NCBI GenBank assembly: GCA_945903645.1
Contig: CAMDOM010000038.1
Location: 1-34,153, forward strand
Origin: Chryseobacterium gleum
GTDB taxonomy: Bacteria; Bacteroidota; Bacteroidia; UBA10329
Length of the DNA: 34,153 nucleotides
Direction: 5' to 3'
Positions 23,317 to 31,157 of this stretch are shown piece by piece. Both the position numbers and the translations under genes were made by a program. The number at the start of each line of letters is the position of its first letter. Position 1 is the first letter of the stretch. The notes beneath the pieces are model-generated. The model saw nothing but the letters and a program-made list of their open reading frames with translations, did not search any database and had not been told where the DNA came from.

Positions 23317-24609
23317 CTATTGAAATGTCAAGACCAGCAGGTAGATGCCTGTCCTGCCGAACTGACCATGCAACCAACTGCGGTATTTTCTCTTGGGGGG
23401 CGAGGTGTAATTCGCAATCAGAAAGCGGTCGCGGTCAAGTCGGATGATGGACGGAAATGCCGTATCGCCCGCCCCTGGAAGATCCATTACCCATTCTACC
23501 GTGCGAGTTTCCTGATTTATCCTGTAGAGCGCAGTTGTCTTAGGGCTGAGCGAGAAACTGACCCAGTTGATAATCCTTTGCCATGCCATGCTGCGGCTGC
23601 GCTTCGCACGTCCGAATGGCCGCTGTCCGAGCTGGTAGCGGGCAATGAGATAGAGTTCATCCCCATGGCGGAACATCTTTGGAGACTGGTAGCAATTTGG
23701 ATCGGTCATCCTAGGGAATTCCCATTGGCCTGGGCTTATGTCACATGCCTTCACCACATGCGAACCGAACCCTGAGCTGTCGCCATCCTCAAGCCTTGTG
23801 ACGGCCCAGATATCACCATAACGGTCGAACTCGAAGGCCGTTTCGGACACACCGCCCTGATAGACATGCCCACTGTCACCAAGGGAGGTCCAATTGATTC
23901 CATCTGTTCCGTGCTTCAGATAGAGGTTCACCTTCACATCACCCTGCACCTGATAGTGCGAACCGGTGTAACTGGTCATCCACAATTTACCGTTACGGGG
24001 TTTCATTTCCCAATGCACTTCTCCGTTTTCCAACACGCGTGTGGGACCCTCCCAATGCCCGTTGCTGTCGGAGGTGTAGAGGCTGATATACGAAGGCTCG
24101 AAGGCAGCCATGCTTGTTCCACCCGCGAAGCAGTAGAAATGCAGTTTTCCGTTGACGGGAACAAGCATCGGTTCGCGGAAATCGCGCCCCAAGAAGAACT
24201 CCATCTCTTTGCGCCAAGTTTTTCCATCGGATGTGGAAATGATGTACATGCCCGTTTTTTTACTGGCAAAATGCGTTGGCCCCGTGCGAAAAGCAGCATA
24301 AAGCCTATGGTTGAAAATGGAAATACTGACGTTGTTGTTCGATTTCTGAGGATGAACTCCTTCTGGCAAATGCACTGATGGAATGAGCCAAAGCGGTTCG
24401 CTCAGTTTTGGGGGATGTTTTATGCCAAAAGGTGATTGACTATCAAACTGTGCTGGGTCGTCTGGAGCCATTTCCAATTGCGGAAGGTATTCTGAGAGGA
24501 TAGTTTCCACCGGATGGTTGTCCGAATTGGCGGTTGCATCCCATGGAGCTTTGCACCCAAATTGGGCGAATAAAAGCACAAAAAAACAGACCTGTTTCAC
24601 CAAAAACAT
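23317..24609 (-). CDS. Sialidase-fold (beta-propeller) lipoprotein
   Basis: The protein is 430 residues from the ATG at 24609. The signal MFLVKQVCFFVLLFAQFGC ends in a lipobox-like Cys. The mature part reads as a five- or six-bladed propeller with sialidase-type features: an Asp-box-like STSDGKTW, weaker repeats YTSDSNGHW and KHGTDGINW, and DFREPML, which resembles the F-R-I-P arginine motif of sialidases with Glu in place of Ile/Leu. Whether the full Arg triad, Tyr and Glu of a true sialidase exist cannot be judged by eye, so glycosidase activity is a hypothesis. An upstream ATG (24621) is rejected because it would coincide with the predicted transcription start. It is paired with DUF4833 copy 2, and a broken homologue lies at 13559. 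Confidence 0.65.
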   Translation of the reverse strand: MFLVKQVCFFVLLFAQFGCKAPWDATANSDNHPVETILSEYLPQLEMAPDDPAQFDSQSPFGIKHPPKLSEPLWLIPSVHLPEGVHPQKSNNNVSISIFNHRLYAAFRTGPTHFASKKTGMYIISTSDGKTWRKEMEFFLGRDFREPMLVPVNGKLHFYCFAGGTSMAAFEPSYISLYTSDSNGHWEGPTRVLENGEVHWEMKPRNGKLWMTSYTGSHYQVQGDVKVNLYLKHGTDGINWTSLGDSGHVYQGGVSETAFEFDRYGDIWAVTRLEDGDSSGFGSHVVKACDISPGQWEFPRMTDPNCYQSPKMFRHGDELYLIARYQLGQRPFGRAKRSRSMAWQRIINWVSFSLSPKTTALYRINQETRTVEWVMDLPGAGDTAFPSIIRLDRDRFLIANYTSPPKRKYRSWLHGQFGRTGIYLLVLTFQ

Positions 24610-24625
24610 CCCTTTGAACATGCAA

Positions 24626-24658
24626 CAAACTTAGGCCAACTTAGGGGCATTGTATCAA
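24626..24658 (-). promoter_or_regulatory. Promoter of the sialidase-fold lipoprotein gene
   Basis: TAAGTTTG (24626-24633) is a full -7 match, and TTG at 24656-24658 lies 22 bases upstream, slightly far. The predicted start near 24620 decides for the ATG at 24609 over the one at 24621. Confidence 0.5.
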
Positions 24659-24897
24659 ATTTGGTTATGCCTTCTATTTCAGGCCAATTCACAAAAAAAT
24701 GGGCGATATAATAAAGAGCGATAAGTATTCAATACCTCACTTCTCGGGCCATCTTCTTTATAATTGATGAGGAGAAACTATTTGTCTTTGCGAGAAAGTA
24801 TTTTCCCGAAAGCGTAGTGCAAGAAATTTTAATGCGTTGCTCCTGTTAGGTTGGTTTCGCATACAAATGTCACACTGAAAATCCCGACTTTCGCAGC
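24659..24897. other. Divergent intergenic region at the right end of the island
   Basis: AT-rich spacer between the sialidase-fold gene (-) and the LysE gene (+). It holds a near-consensus plus-strand -7 box (TGTCTTTG, 24783-24790). No integrase, tRNA end or clear direct repeat marking an integration site was found in it. Confidence 0.4.
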
Positions 24898-25509
24898 ATG
24901 GCATTCCTAGAGGGCTTTGTTGTAGGGCTCGGCATGATTATTTTTCTTGGGCCGGTGTTTTTCACGCTACTCAAAAGTGCGCTTCAGCGTGGCTTGCGCG
25001 CAGGTCTAAGTGTTGCTACTGGTATTTTAGTTAGCGATGTGATCGTGCTAACGCTTTGTTCCTTCGGGGCAATTCCATTTTTTAAGAATGAATCCAATCA
25101 GTTTTGGTTAGCTCTAGCTGGTAGCGGAATTCTTATGGCGCTTGGATTGCGCTATTTGCTAAAAGAACATGCCGGAAAAGACGCTATTGGCTCCATACAA
25201 GCGCAGCACTATTCCGCCTATTTCGCCAAGGGGTTCCTCGTAAATTTCGTTAATCCATTCGTGTTTGTAGTTTGGATTGGCCTCATTGGCATGGGGCAAA
25301 CCAAATATGGCGCAGGCACCGATTTACTGCTCTATTGCGGTGGAATTTTGTTGGGAATCTTCACCACGGATGTTACCAAAGTGGTGTTTGCCCATCGCAT
25401 TGCGGCTTTTATTAAGCCTAAAGTGCTTACAATCGCCTATCGCGTTATTGGAGTTTTGCTGCTTGTTTTCGCCATGCGATTGTTGTGGTTTGTAATTGGG
25501 AAAATCTAG
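24898..25509 (+). CDS. LysE-family amino acid/metabolite exporter
   Basis: The 203-residue inner-membrane protein has about six helices. It opens with the family pattern FLEGFVVGLGMIIFLGPVFF, a short version of the G-x-x-x-x-P-G-P helix of LysE/RhtB exporters, and has FLVNFVNPFVFVVWIG where the family conserves a N-x-x-N-P motif. These proteins export amino acids or similar small molecules using the proton gradient. The substrate cannot be deduced. It starts the AT-rich right flank and is followed after 19 bases by the DUF6702-like gene, so they may be cotranscribed. Confidence 0.85.
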   Translation: MAFLEGFVVGLGMIIFLGPVFFTLLKSALQRGLRAGLSVATGILVSDVIVLTLCSFGAIPFFKNESNQFWLALAGSGILMALGLRYLLKEHAGKDAIGSIQAQHYSAYFAKGFLVNFVNPFVFVVWIGLIGMGQTKYGAGTDLLLYCGGILLGIFTTDVTKVVFAHRIAAFIKPKVLTIAYRVIGVLLLVFAMRLLWFVIGKI

Positions 25510-25528
25510 ATTCTAATTTGTCCCAGCG

Positions 25529-26014
25529 ATGCTTAAAACACTTTTAATCTGCTTTTTTCTGTTAGCCCCAACAGCACCTCACGCGTTTCATGCGTCTATC
25601 ACACAGTTGGAATTGAAATCGGAAACGAGGCGATTGGAGGTAGCCGTGATGATGTTTACCGATGATTTGGAAGCCACCATTCAACTTACAAACCACCCAT
25701 CACTCTACTTGGCAACTCCAAAAGAACATCCACGAGCAGAAGCTTTGGTAAATGCCTACGTGAACCAGCACATTTCAATACTAGTGGATGGTGTGCCGGT
25801 GAAACTCACGTTTATAGGCAAGGAAACCGAAGCCGATGCCACATGGTGTTACCTTGAATCGGGAGTAATTGGTAAGTTCAAAAAACTAGAAATCTCCAAC
25901 TCTGTTCTATTGGCCCAATTTGAAGATCAAACCAACATTATTCATTTAAAAAAGGATGGGAAGACCCAAGCCAAAATGACGAATAATGGAACTAAGAAAG
26001 CGGTTTTTGACTAG
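25529..26014 (+). CDS. DUF6702-like exported protein
   Basis: The 161-residue protein has a signal peptide (about 1-19, cut near HAF). The mature start, FHASITQLELKSETRRLEVA, and the following MMFTDDLEATIQL match the beta-sandwich family DUF6702, found in Bacteroidota with a conserved x-F-x-D-D-L-E segment. It is predicted periplasmic. The biochemical role is unknown; family members often lie beside metallopeptidase or membrane-protein genes. Here it follows the LysE exporter closely, possibly in one transcript. Confidence 0.6.
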   Translation: MLKTLLICFFLLAPTAPHAFHASITQLELKSETRRLEVAVMMFTDDLEATIQLTNHPSLYLATPKEHPRAEALVNAYVNQHISILVDGVPVKLTFIGKETEADATWCYLESGVIGKFKKLEISNSVLLAQFEDQTNIIHLKKDGKTQAKMTNNGTKKAVFD

Positions 26015-26035
26015 TAATTTGTTCTTCAAATGCTC

Positions 26036-26065
26036 TTGATTGTAGCAGCCTTTCATTCATCTTTG
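26036..26065 (+). promoter_or_regulatory. Promoter of the lipocalin-like gene
   Basis: TTG (26036-26038), exactly 19 bases, then CATCTTTG (26058-26065), seven of eight in the -7 box. The predicted leader is about 22 nt before the ATG at 26093. Confidence 0.65.
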
Positions 26066-26092
26066 CGTCCTTAGGTACGATACCATTCCAAC

Positions 26093-26485
26093 ATGAAACA
26101 TATTCTTAGTCTCTCTCTTTTTTTAGTGATTGCGATGGGCGCATTTGCACAGTCAGCCTCTACTACGAAATCGCTATGCAGCAGAAAGTGGATTACCAGC
26201 GAATTTCAATTGGGAAACCAAAAATTTTCTGCTACAGATGTACTCGAAAACGATGGTACCGTGTTTCTTGAAGGCGGCACATTAACTTCGGTAGATAATG
26301 GAGTTGCTACCAAAGGAAAGTGGTCGTTTGATGAAAACTCAAAGGTGTTGACTACACAAAACGAAGGAGATAAAGAGCCCAGTAAAATGCTTGTGCGGTC
26401 TATTTCCGAAAGCACGTTGGTTCTAGAAACAATGAGCCACGAATCGCAACCAATGACCATTTATTTCAAAGGTCAAAAACTGTAG
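26093..26485 (+). CDS. Small exported lipocalin-like protein
   Basis: The 130-residue protein has a signal peptide (MKHILSLSLFLVIAMGAFAQ). The mature domain alternates beta strands in the order RKWITSEFQLG, GTVFLEGG, KGKWSFDENSKVLTT, STLVLETMS and PMTIYFKGQ. This resembles the lipocalin-like/DUF4488-type small domains common in Bacteroidota (W at the start of strand 1, GKWSFD in the middle). Function is unknown; ligand binding is only suggested by fold. It is monocistronic, and the convergent hydrolase gene ends nine bases beyond it with no obvious terminator between. Confidence 0.6.
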   Translation: MKHILSLSLFLVIAMGAFAQSASTTKSLCSRKWITSEFQLGNQKFSATDVLENDGTVFLEGGTLTSVDNGVATKGKWSFDENSKVLTTQNEGDKEPSKMLVRSISESTLVLETMSHESQPMTIYFKGQKL

Positions 26486-26493
26486 CGGTCAAA

Positions 26494-27477
26494 TTATTCT
26501 ATCACAAAACGTTTGGATATTGCTCCTTTTTCGGTAGCAATTTTCAAAAGATAAACGCCTGAGGTTAATTGTGACGAAAGTCCCTGAATTTCAGCCTTTC
26601 CGTTTGTGATAGTATGCGTTTTGGAATAGTGTTGCTTTCCGAGCATATCTACAATGGTGAGGTTGCAAACGCCATTTTCAGCTTGAAAATGAAGTGCATC
26701 TCCAGATTGTAATGGGTTGGGATATACTCGAACTGACTGCTCATTCATTTCAGTAATTCCCACATTGTATTGGGCATCTATAAAAGCAATGCACTCCATC
26801 ATTTCTTCAGTGAAGGTTGGATATTCCATGGTATGGTCTACCCCCGGAATTACATTGTATAAATAAGGAATAGAGCTATTTCCAAGGTTATTATTCAACA
26901 AATTCGTTTGAATTATTGAGGTGAAATCTGTCGTTCCAGTGCACAAACACACTGGTGGAATTTCCTCTGGAGAGCTTAAATCCGGATTAAAGAAAAATCC
27001 AGGTGAATGCCAAATCAAGCCCTTCATTATATGAGCGGGTTCGTTGAAAACATACTGAGCGGCCACATCACTTCCTGCCGAATATCCAACGATATAAACT
27101 TGATTCGTATCGATGTTAAACCATGTCATTACAGAATCATAGGCTTCGTAAAGCACACCTTCGCTGCGTGGTTGGTCTTGTAAATAAGGATTTGGACACA
27201 TCACCACTGCATTAATGCTATCGCCAAGTGGCGTCATATATTGCCGGATTTGAACGCTATTTTCTGGATTGCCTAGCCCATGAAATCCAATTATCAGCTT
27301 GCTCGGAATGTTGGCATCATAACTCTCGGGCACATGAAAATAAATGCTCAGACTATCTCCATTTAATAATGGGTCGGTAGTCATTATGGTGCGAAGCGAA
27401 TGCCCTGTTTGTCCAAAAGTGAGTAGAGGCGTAAGCGTAAAAAATGCTGCTATGATGGTGCTACGTAGATTTTTCAT
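26494..27477 (-). CDS. Secreted alpha/beta hydrolase (esterase-like) with T9SS sorting domain
   Basis: The protein is 327 residues from the ATG at 27477, with a signal peptide (about 1-22, FGQ). The hydrolase domain has an oxyanion-loop HGLG (66-69), the nucleophile elbow GYSAGSD (Ser133) and a late VDHTM carrying the likely catalytic His. It resembles phospholipase/carboxylesterase and polyhydroxybutyrate-depolymerase-like proteins. From about 249, VRVYPNPLQSGDALHF begins a type A T9SS sorting domain ending KRFVIE. A further 15 in-frame codons upstream were rejected because the chosen Met starts the signal peptide. The substrate is unknown. Confidence 0.75.
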   Translation of the reverse strand: MKNLRSTIIAAFFTLTPLLTFGQTGHSLRTIMTTDPLLNGDSLSIYFHVPESYDANIPSKLIIGFHGLGNPENSVQIRQYMTPLGDSINAVVMCPNPYLQDQPRSEGVLYEAYDSVMTWFNIDTNQVYIVGYSAGSDVAAQYVFNEPAHIMKGLIWHSPGFFFNPDLSSPEEIPPVCLCTGTTDFTSIIQTNLLNNNLGNSSIPYLYNVIPGVDHTMEYPTFTEEMMECIAFIDAQYNVGITEMNEQSVRVYPNPLQSGDALHFQAENGVCNLTIVDMLGKQHYSKTHTITNGKAEIQGLSSQLTSGVYLLKIATEKGAISKRFVIE

Positions 27478-27566
27478 TATGGAGTTGATTATTGTAGAAC
27501 GCAATAGTACGCGATTTTCCAAAAAATGGACTAAGCGAATGACCCTACAAGTCAGTGGTGTAGAGC

Positions 27567-27574
27567 TATATTTG
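27567..27574 (+). promoter_or_regulatory. -7 box (TATATTTG) of the beta-glucosidase gene
   Basis: Full TAnnTTTG match 19 bases before the ATG at 27594. No TTG at the standard -33 position. Confidence 0.42.
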
Positions 27575-27593
27575 GTCGAACGAATTTCGAATC

Positions 27594-28994
27594 ATGAGAA
27601 CACTTTTTATCGTTGCTGGAATACTATGCTTGGCCTACATAGTGCCAACCGCTTACCTCAACTACACCGAACCTGTGGTGAAATGGGATTGGGAAAATAT
27701 TGACCTCAATGACATTGCATTTCCCAAAGGGTTTGTGTGGGGTGTAGCCTCTGCCGCGCATCAAGTAGAAGGCAATCACACATCTAACAATTGGGCCGAG
27801 TGGGAAAAAGGTAACTATCCTGATGGCAAGCCACACATTTTAAACAACGAAAAGGCTGGCCTAGCCTGCGACCATTGGAATCGCTATCCCGAAGATATTC
27901 GGTTGATGCAAGATTTGGGCGTTTCTAGCTACCGGTTTTCTGTGTCGTGGGATAAAATAATGCCGCAAGAAGGTGTAATTGATTCCTTGGCGTTGCAGCA
28001 TTATGTGGATGTGTGCGACAGCCTCATTGCCTCAGGAATCACACCTATGGTTACGCTGCATCATTTTAGCCACCCGATGTGGTTTGAGAAAAAAGGTTCA
28101 TTTGAAAAAGAAGAAAACATTACGGATTTTGTGGAGTTCTCTGAAGTGGTTTTCAATGCACTTAATGGGCGAGTAACCTATTGGTGTACCATAAATGAAC
28201 CTGCGGTTTTTGTAATTGCCTCATATTTTGATGGGCATTTTCCTCCAGGAAAAAAGGACCCAAAATTGGCTGCCGTGGTGCTAAAGAATCTTTTCAAAGC
28301 GCATGTGGCGGTTTACAAGCATTTGAAATCGCTTCCGGATGGAGACAAAACGCAAATAGGAATTGTGAAAAACATGCACCAAATAGACCCTATGGATAAT
28401 TGGGATTTGTTTGACCGACTCATTGCTCGAACTGTTAATAAGGGGTTCAATGGCTCTTTTATAACCACATTTCGCGATGGCAATTATCGCTTTCATTTCC
28501 CCACTTTGGTGGATGAACAAGAGGCTATTCCAGATGCCCCGAATACCCTCGATTTCGTTGGCCTCAACTATTATAGCCACAACGCCATGGATTTTTCGTT
28601 GAATTTGGATGAGGCGCTCAAAACCAGAATGTATCCAGACGAAACACCCACCGACATGGCATACACCATGTACCCAGAAGGGTTGTATCGCGCTATTCAG
28701 GAAATTTCGGTGTTGGGAAAACCCATAATTATTACCGAAAACGGAGTTGCCGATGCAACAGATGCCATTCGCGGGGAGTTCATTAAAAAATACCTCTATG
28801 CTGTTTCAAAGGCAATTAAGGATGGCTATAACGTGCGCGGATTTCACTATTGGTCGCTTATGGATAACTTTGAATGGGACTTAGGTTATGGTCAGCGATT
28901 CGGGCTGTATGAAGTGGATTTCACTACGCAAAAACGAACGCTACGTCAAGGTTCCAAAGAGTTTCAGCGTATTGTGAAAGCGCATTCGAACTAA
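27594..28994 (+). CDS. Glycoside hydrolase family 1 beta-glucosidase-like enzyme
   Basis: The 466-residue protein has an N-terminal hydrophobic segment (3-22), probably an uncleaved anchor or signal. The family 1 signature FPKGFVWGVASAAHQVEG (43-60) follows. The acid/base glutamate is E202 in TINEPAV and the nucleophile E382 in IITENGVAD; HYWSLMDNFEWDLGYGQRFG near the end is the aglycone/glycone loop. It removes beta-linked glucose or related sugars from the non-reducing end. Members in this phylum with a membrane segment are usually periplasmic. It has no SusC/SusD neighbours. A bidirectional terminator follows. Confidence 0.92.
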   Translation: MRTLFIVAGILCLAYIVPTAYLNYTEPVVKWDWENIDLNDIAFPKGFVWGVASAAHQVEGNHTSNNWAEWEKGNYPDGKPHILNNEKAGLACDHWNRYPEDIRLMQDLGVSSYRFSVSWDKIMPQEGVIDSLALQHYVDVCDSLIASGITPMVTLHHFSHPMWFEKKGSFEKEENITDFVEFSEVVFNALNGRVTYWCTINEPAVFVIASYFDGHFPPGKKDPKLAAVVLKNLFKAHVAVYKHLKSLPDGDKTQIGIVKNMHQIDPMDNWDLFDRLIARTVNKGFNGSFITTFRDGNYRFHFPTLVDEQEAIPDAPNTLDFVGLNYYSHNAMDFSLNLDEALKTRMYPDETPTDMAYTMYPEGLYRAIQEISVLGKPIIITENGVADATDAIRGEFIKKYLYAVSKAIKDGYNVRGFHYWSLMDNFEWDLGYGQRFGLYEVDFTTQKRTLRQGSKEFQRIVKAHSN

Positions 28995-29017
28995 TGTTTT
29001 CTTGAGTAGTCATCAAC

Positions 29018-29048
29018 AAAAAAGCCACCTTAATTGGGTGGCTTTTTT
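29018..29048. terminator. Bidirectional terminator
   Basis: A perfect 12-bp stem AAAAAAGCCACC (29018-29029) / GGTGGCTTTTTT (29037-29048) with a seven-base loop. The A and T arms serve both strands, between the convergent beta-glucosidase and DUF1987 genes. Confidence 0.92.
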
Positions 29049-29068
29049 GCTCTTAAGAAAGAAGGTTT

Positions 29069-29458
29069 CTAATCGGTAAACTCTGTGAAGATGAAATCCA
29101 TGCCTACCGTGCGGGCAAACACATGACCCAAGTCAAGTATATCTATATCATCTTCCTCGTAAAACCATTGCACCGTTACGGGGTACCCTGAATCTTTCAA
29201 GGCTTTTAATTTCTTCATAATATCCGAGATGGATTTTGAAGAAGGTGTGTTGAAATATTCTAATCGAAAGATGAAATCTGTTTTTGCATTGGGCTGCGTG
29301 GAATAGGTGTCTAACCATTCTATCACGGGAAGGTAAAATCCCTTGGCGTTAAGCGGAAATGAGCGCCCTTCTATTCTGAAAATACCTGATGCGGCATCAA
29401 GGTTAACGGATGGAGTTTCCTTGGTGGAGTCCAATTGGATGGGTTTAAGCTCTGCCAT
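29069..29458 (-). CDS. SiaC-like (DUF1987) regulatory protein
   Basis: The 129-residue cytoplasmic protein has the DUF1987 signature: TPSVNLDAASGIFRIEGRSF followed by PLNAKGFYLPVIEWLDTY, and the later RLEYFNTPSSKSI, in which the family has a phosphorylatable Ser/Thr. In Pseudomonas aeruginosa SiaC is switched by the SiaA phosphatase and SiaB kinase and binds a diguanylate cyclase. Here no siaA, siaB or cyclase gene is adjacent, so the partner would be encoded elsewhere. It has a strong own promoter. Confidence 0.8.
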   Translation of the reverse strand: MAELKPIQLDSTKETPSVNLDAASGIFRIEGRSFPLNAKGFYLPVIEWLDTYSTQPNAKTDFIFRLEYFNTPSSKSISDIMKKLKALKDSGYPVTVQWFYEEDDIDILDLGHVFARTVGMDFIFTEFTD

Positions 29459-29511
29459 GTCCGAATTAATTAAAGTTCAATAATCACAATGTATTAAACA
29501 ACTGCCTGTAG

Positions 29512-29541
29512 CAAAAATAGACTTTTTCATTGCTTCTTCAA
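29512..29541 (-). promoter_or_regulatory. Promoter of the SiaC-like gene
   Basis: TTG (29539-29541), exactly 19 bases, then TATTTTTG (29512-29519): full match to the phylum consensus. The -33 element lies just before the stop region of the POT transporter gene. Confidence 0.72.
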
Positions 29542-29553
29542 CATACAAAAATC

Positions 29554-31077
29554 TTAATGGATGCCATGCATCTTCTTTTTTATAAAACCAGAAAGAAGAA
29601 TGAGAATTAAGCCAGCACCAATAGGAAGAAACGTGTAGATGAGAAAGAATGTGGAAAGCGAATACATCTCAGCAATTTTGTCGATTAGGCTTCCTGTCCA
29701 ACCAGCTAAATAGTTGGCTAAAGCTGAGGCTAGGAACCAAATTCCAAACATCAAACCTACTAGGCGCACTGGTGCAAGTTTGCTTACGTATGAAAGGCCA
29801 ACGGGAGAAAGGCAAAGCTCACCCATAGTATGAAGGAAGTAGGCTAGAATGAGCCAAACCATACTTACCTGAGCAGTTTGTGCTCCAGATGCTATACCCA
29901 AGCCACCATAAGCCAACACACCGAATCCAAGTCCTAGTAAAATTAAACCCAAGGCAAATTTTATGGAGGCAGATGGATTGTATTTGCTTTCCCACATTTT
30001 GGAAAACAATGGAGCAAATGCAATAATGAAGAATGAATTGAGAATGCCGAACCATGAGGCTGGCACTTCGCTGCTTTCAGCTCTAAACTCAATGGAAATC
30101 ATCCAAAGTGCGGCAGCCCAAATGATAACGAAGCTAAATCCAAGAAATAGATTTGATATAGAATACTTAGAGAATGTCTGTTTGAACAGCATTGCCAACA
30201 CGTAGGTAACAATTGCCAGAGGTGCAATGGTCAGTAAGGTATTTGCCCAACGAAATGCAGAGGCAGCAGAGCCTTCTAGTAGTCTATTGGTGTAGTCTTT
30301 TGCGAAAATGGTCATAGAACCACCAGCTTGTTCGAATGCCATCCAAAAGAAAATGGTGAAAAAGGAGAAAATACCGATTACCATAAGGCGGTCGCGCTCC
30401 ACGTGAGCAGAAACAACTTCTGCTTTGGGATCCACTTTTGCAACGTGACCTTTGATTGGTTTCATGCCAATATCACCAAAAATGCCTTGCGCAAAATAGA
30501 ATTGCATCATGCCCAAAAACATGAAAATACCCGCCAATCCAAATCCATAGCTCCATCCAACCTTCTCGCCAATGTAGCCGCAAAGAAGAATTCCCAAGAA
30601 AGCTCCAGCATTGATTCCCATGTAGAAAATGGTGTATGCCGAATCTTTTTTATCACTTCCCTGAGGATAAAGTCCACCGACAATAGAAGAGATATTTGGT
30701 TTAAATGCTCCGTTGCCTAAGATAAGGAGTCCAAGACCCATATAAAAGAAGAATTCAGTTTCGAACGCCATCGCGGCATGGCCCAACGTCATAAGCAATG
30801 CGCCTAGCAAAACCGCCCAACGATGGCCAATTAACTTATCGGCCAAGAGTCCGCCAAATATTGGTGTGAGATACACTAATCCTGTATAAATGCCATAAAG
30901 ACTCAGCGCCTCTTCGCGCTCCCAAGCCCAACCTCCTGCATCTAGCCCGCTTATAAGAAAAAGCACCAATAACGCCCGCATACCGTAGTAGCTAAAGCGT
31001 TCCCACATTTCGGTAAAAAAGAGGATGAACAGCCCAGCTGGGTGTCCCATAAGTTGTGGTTGGTGCGGTGTGGTCAT
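29554..31077 (-). CDS. Proton-coupled oligopeptide transporter (POT/PTR2 family)
   Basis: The 507-residue inner-membrane protein has 12-14 helices. It starts with the family signature GHPAGLFILFFTEMWERFSYYGMRAL, including the E-x-x-E-R proton-coupling motif region. FYMGINAGAFLGILLCGYIGE and GELCLSPVGLSYVSKLAP are the two PTR2 signature segments. It imports di- and tripeptides with protons. It lies next to dipeptidyl peptidase IV, which releases dipeptides in the periplasm, so the two may form a functional pair, though 80 bases and a signal-less gap separate them and no shared promoter is clear. Confidence 0.93.
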   Translation of the reverse strand: MTTPHQPQLMGHPAGLFILFFTEMWERFSYYGMRALLVLFLISGLDAGGWAWEREEALSLYGIYTGLVYLTPIFGGLLADKLIGHRWAVLLGALLMTLGHAAMAFETEFFFYMGLGLLILGNGAFKPNISSIVGGLYPQGSDKKDSAYTIFYMGINAGAFLGILLCGYIGEKVGWSYGFGLAGIFMFLGMMQFYFAQGIFGDIGMKPIKGHVAKVDPKAEVVSAHVERDRLMVIGIFSFFTIFFWMAFEQAGGSMTIFAKDYTNRLLEGSAASAFRWANTLLTIAPLAIVTYVLAMLFKQTFSKYSISNLFLGFSFVIIWAAALWMISIEFRAESSEVPASWFGILNSFFIIAFAPLFSKMWESKYNPSASIKFALGLILLGLGFGVLAYGGLGIASGAQTAQVSMVWLILAYFLHTMGELCLSPVGLSYVSKLAPVRLVGLMFGIWFLASALANYLAGWTGSLIDKIAEMYSLSTFFLIYTFLPIGAGLILILLSGFIKKKMHGIH

Positions 31078-31157
31078 GTGCGTTTTAATTATCAGCGGCT
31101 GAAAGTAATTGAATTAGTAGTTACACCGAAATATTGCGCAAGGAATCGCGCATTTCA

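Noticed and set aside
13000-24900. Integrative element with integrase and attachment sites
   Set aside because: No integrase, transposase, tRNA end or exact terminal repeats could be found at either border of the G+C-rich region.
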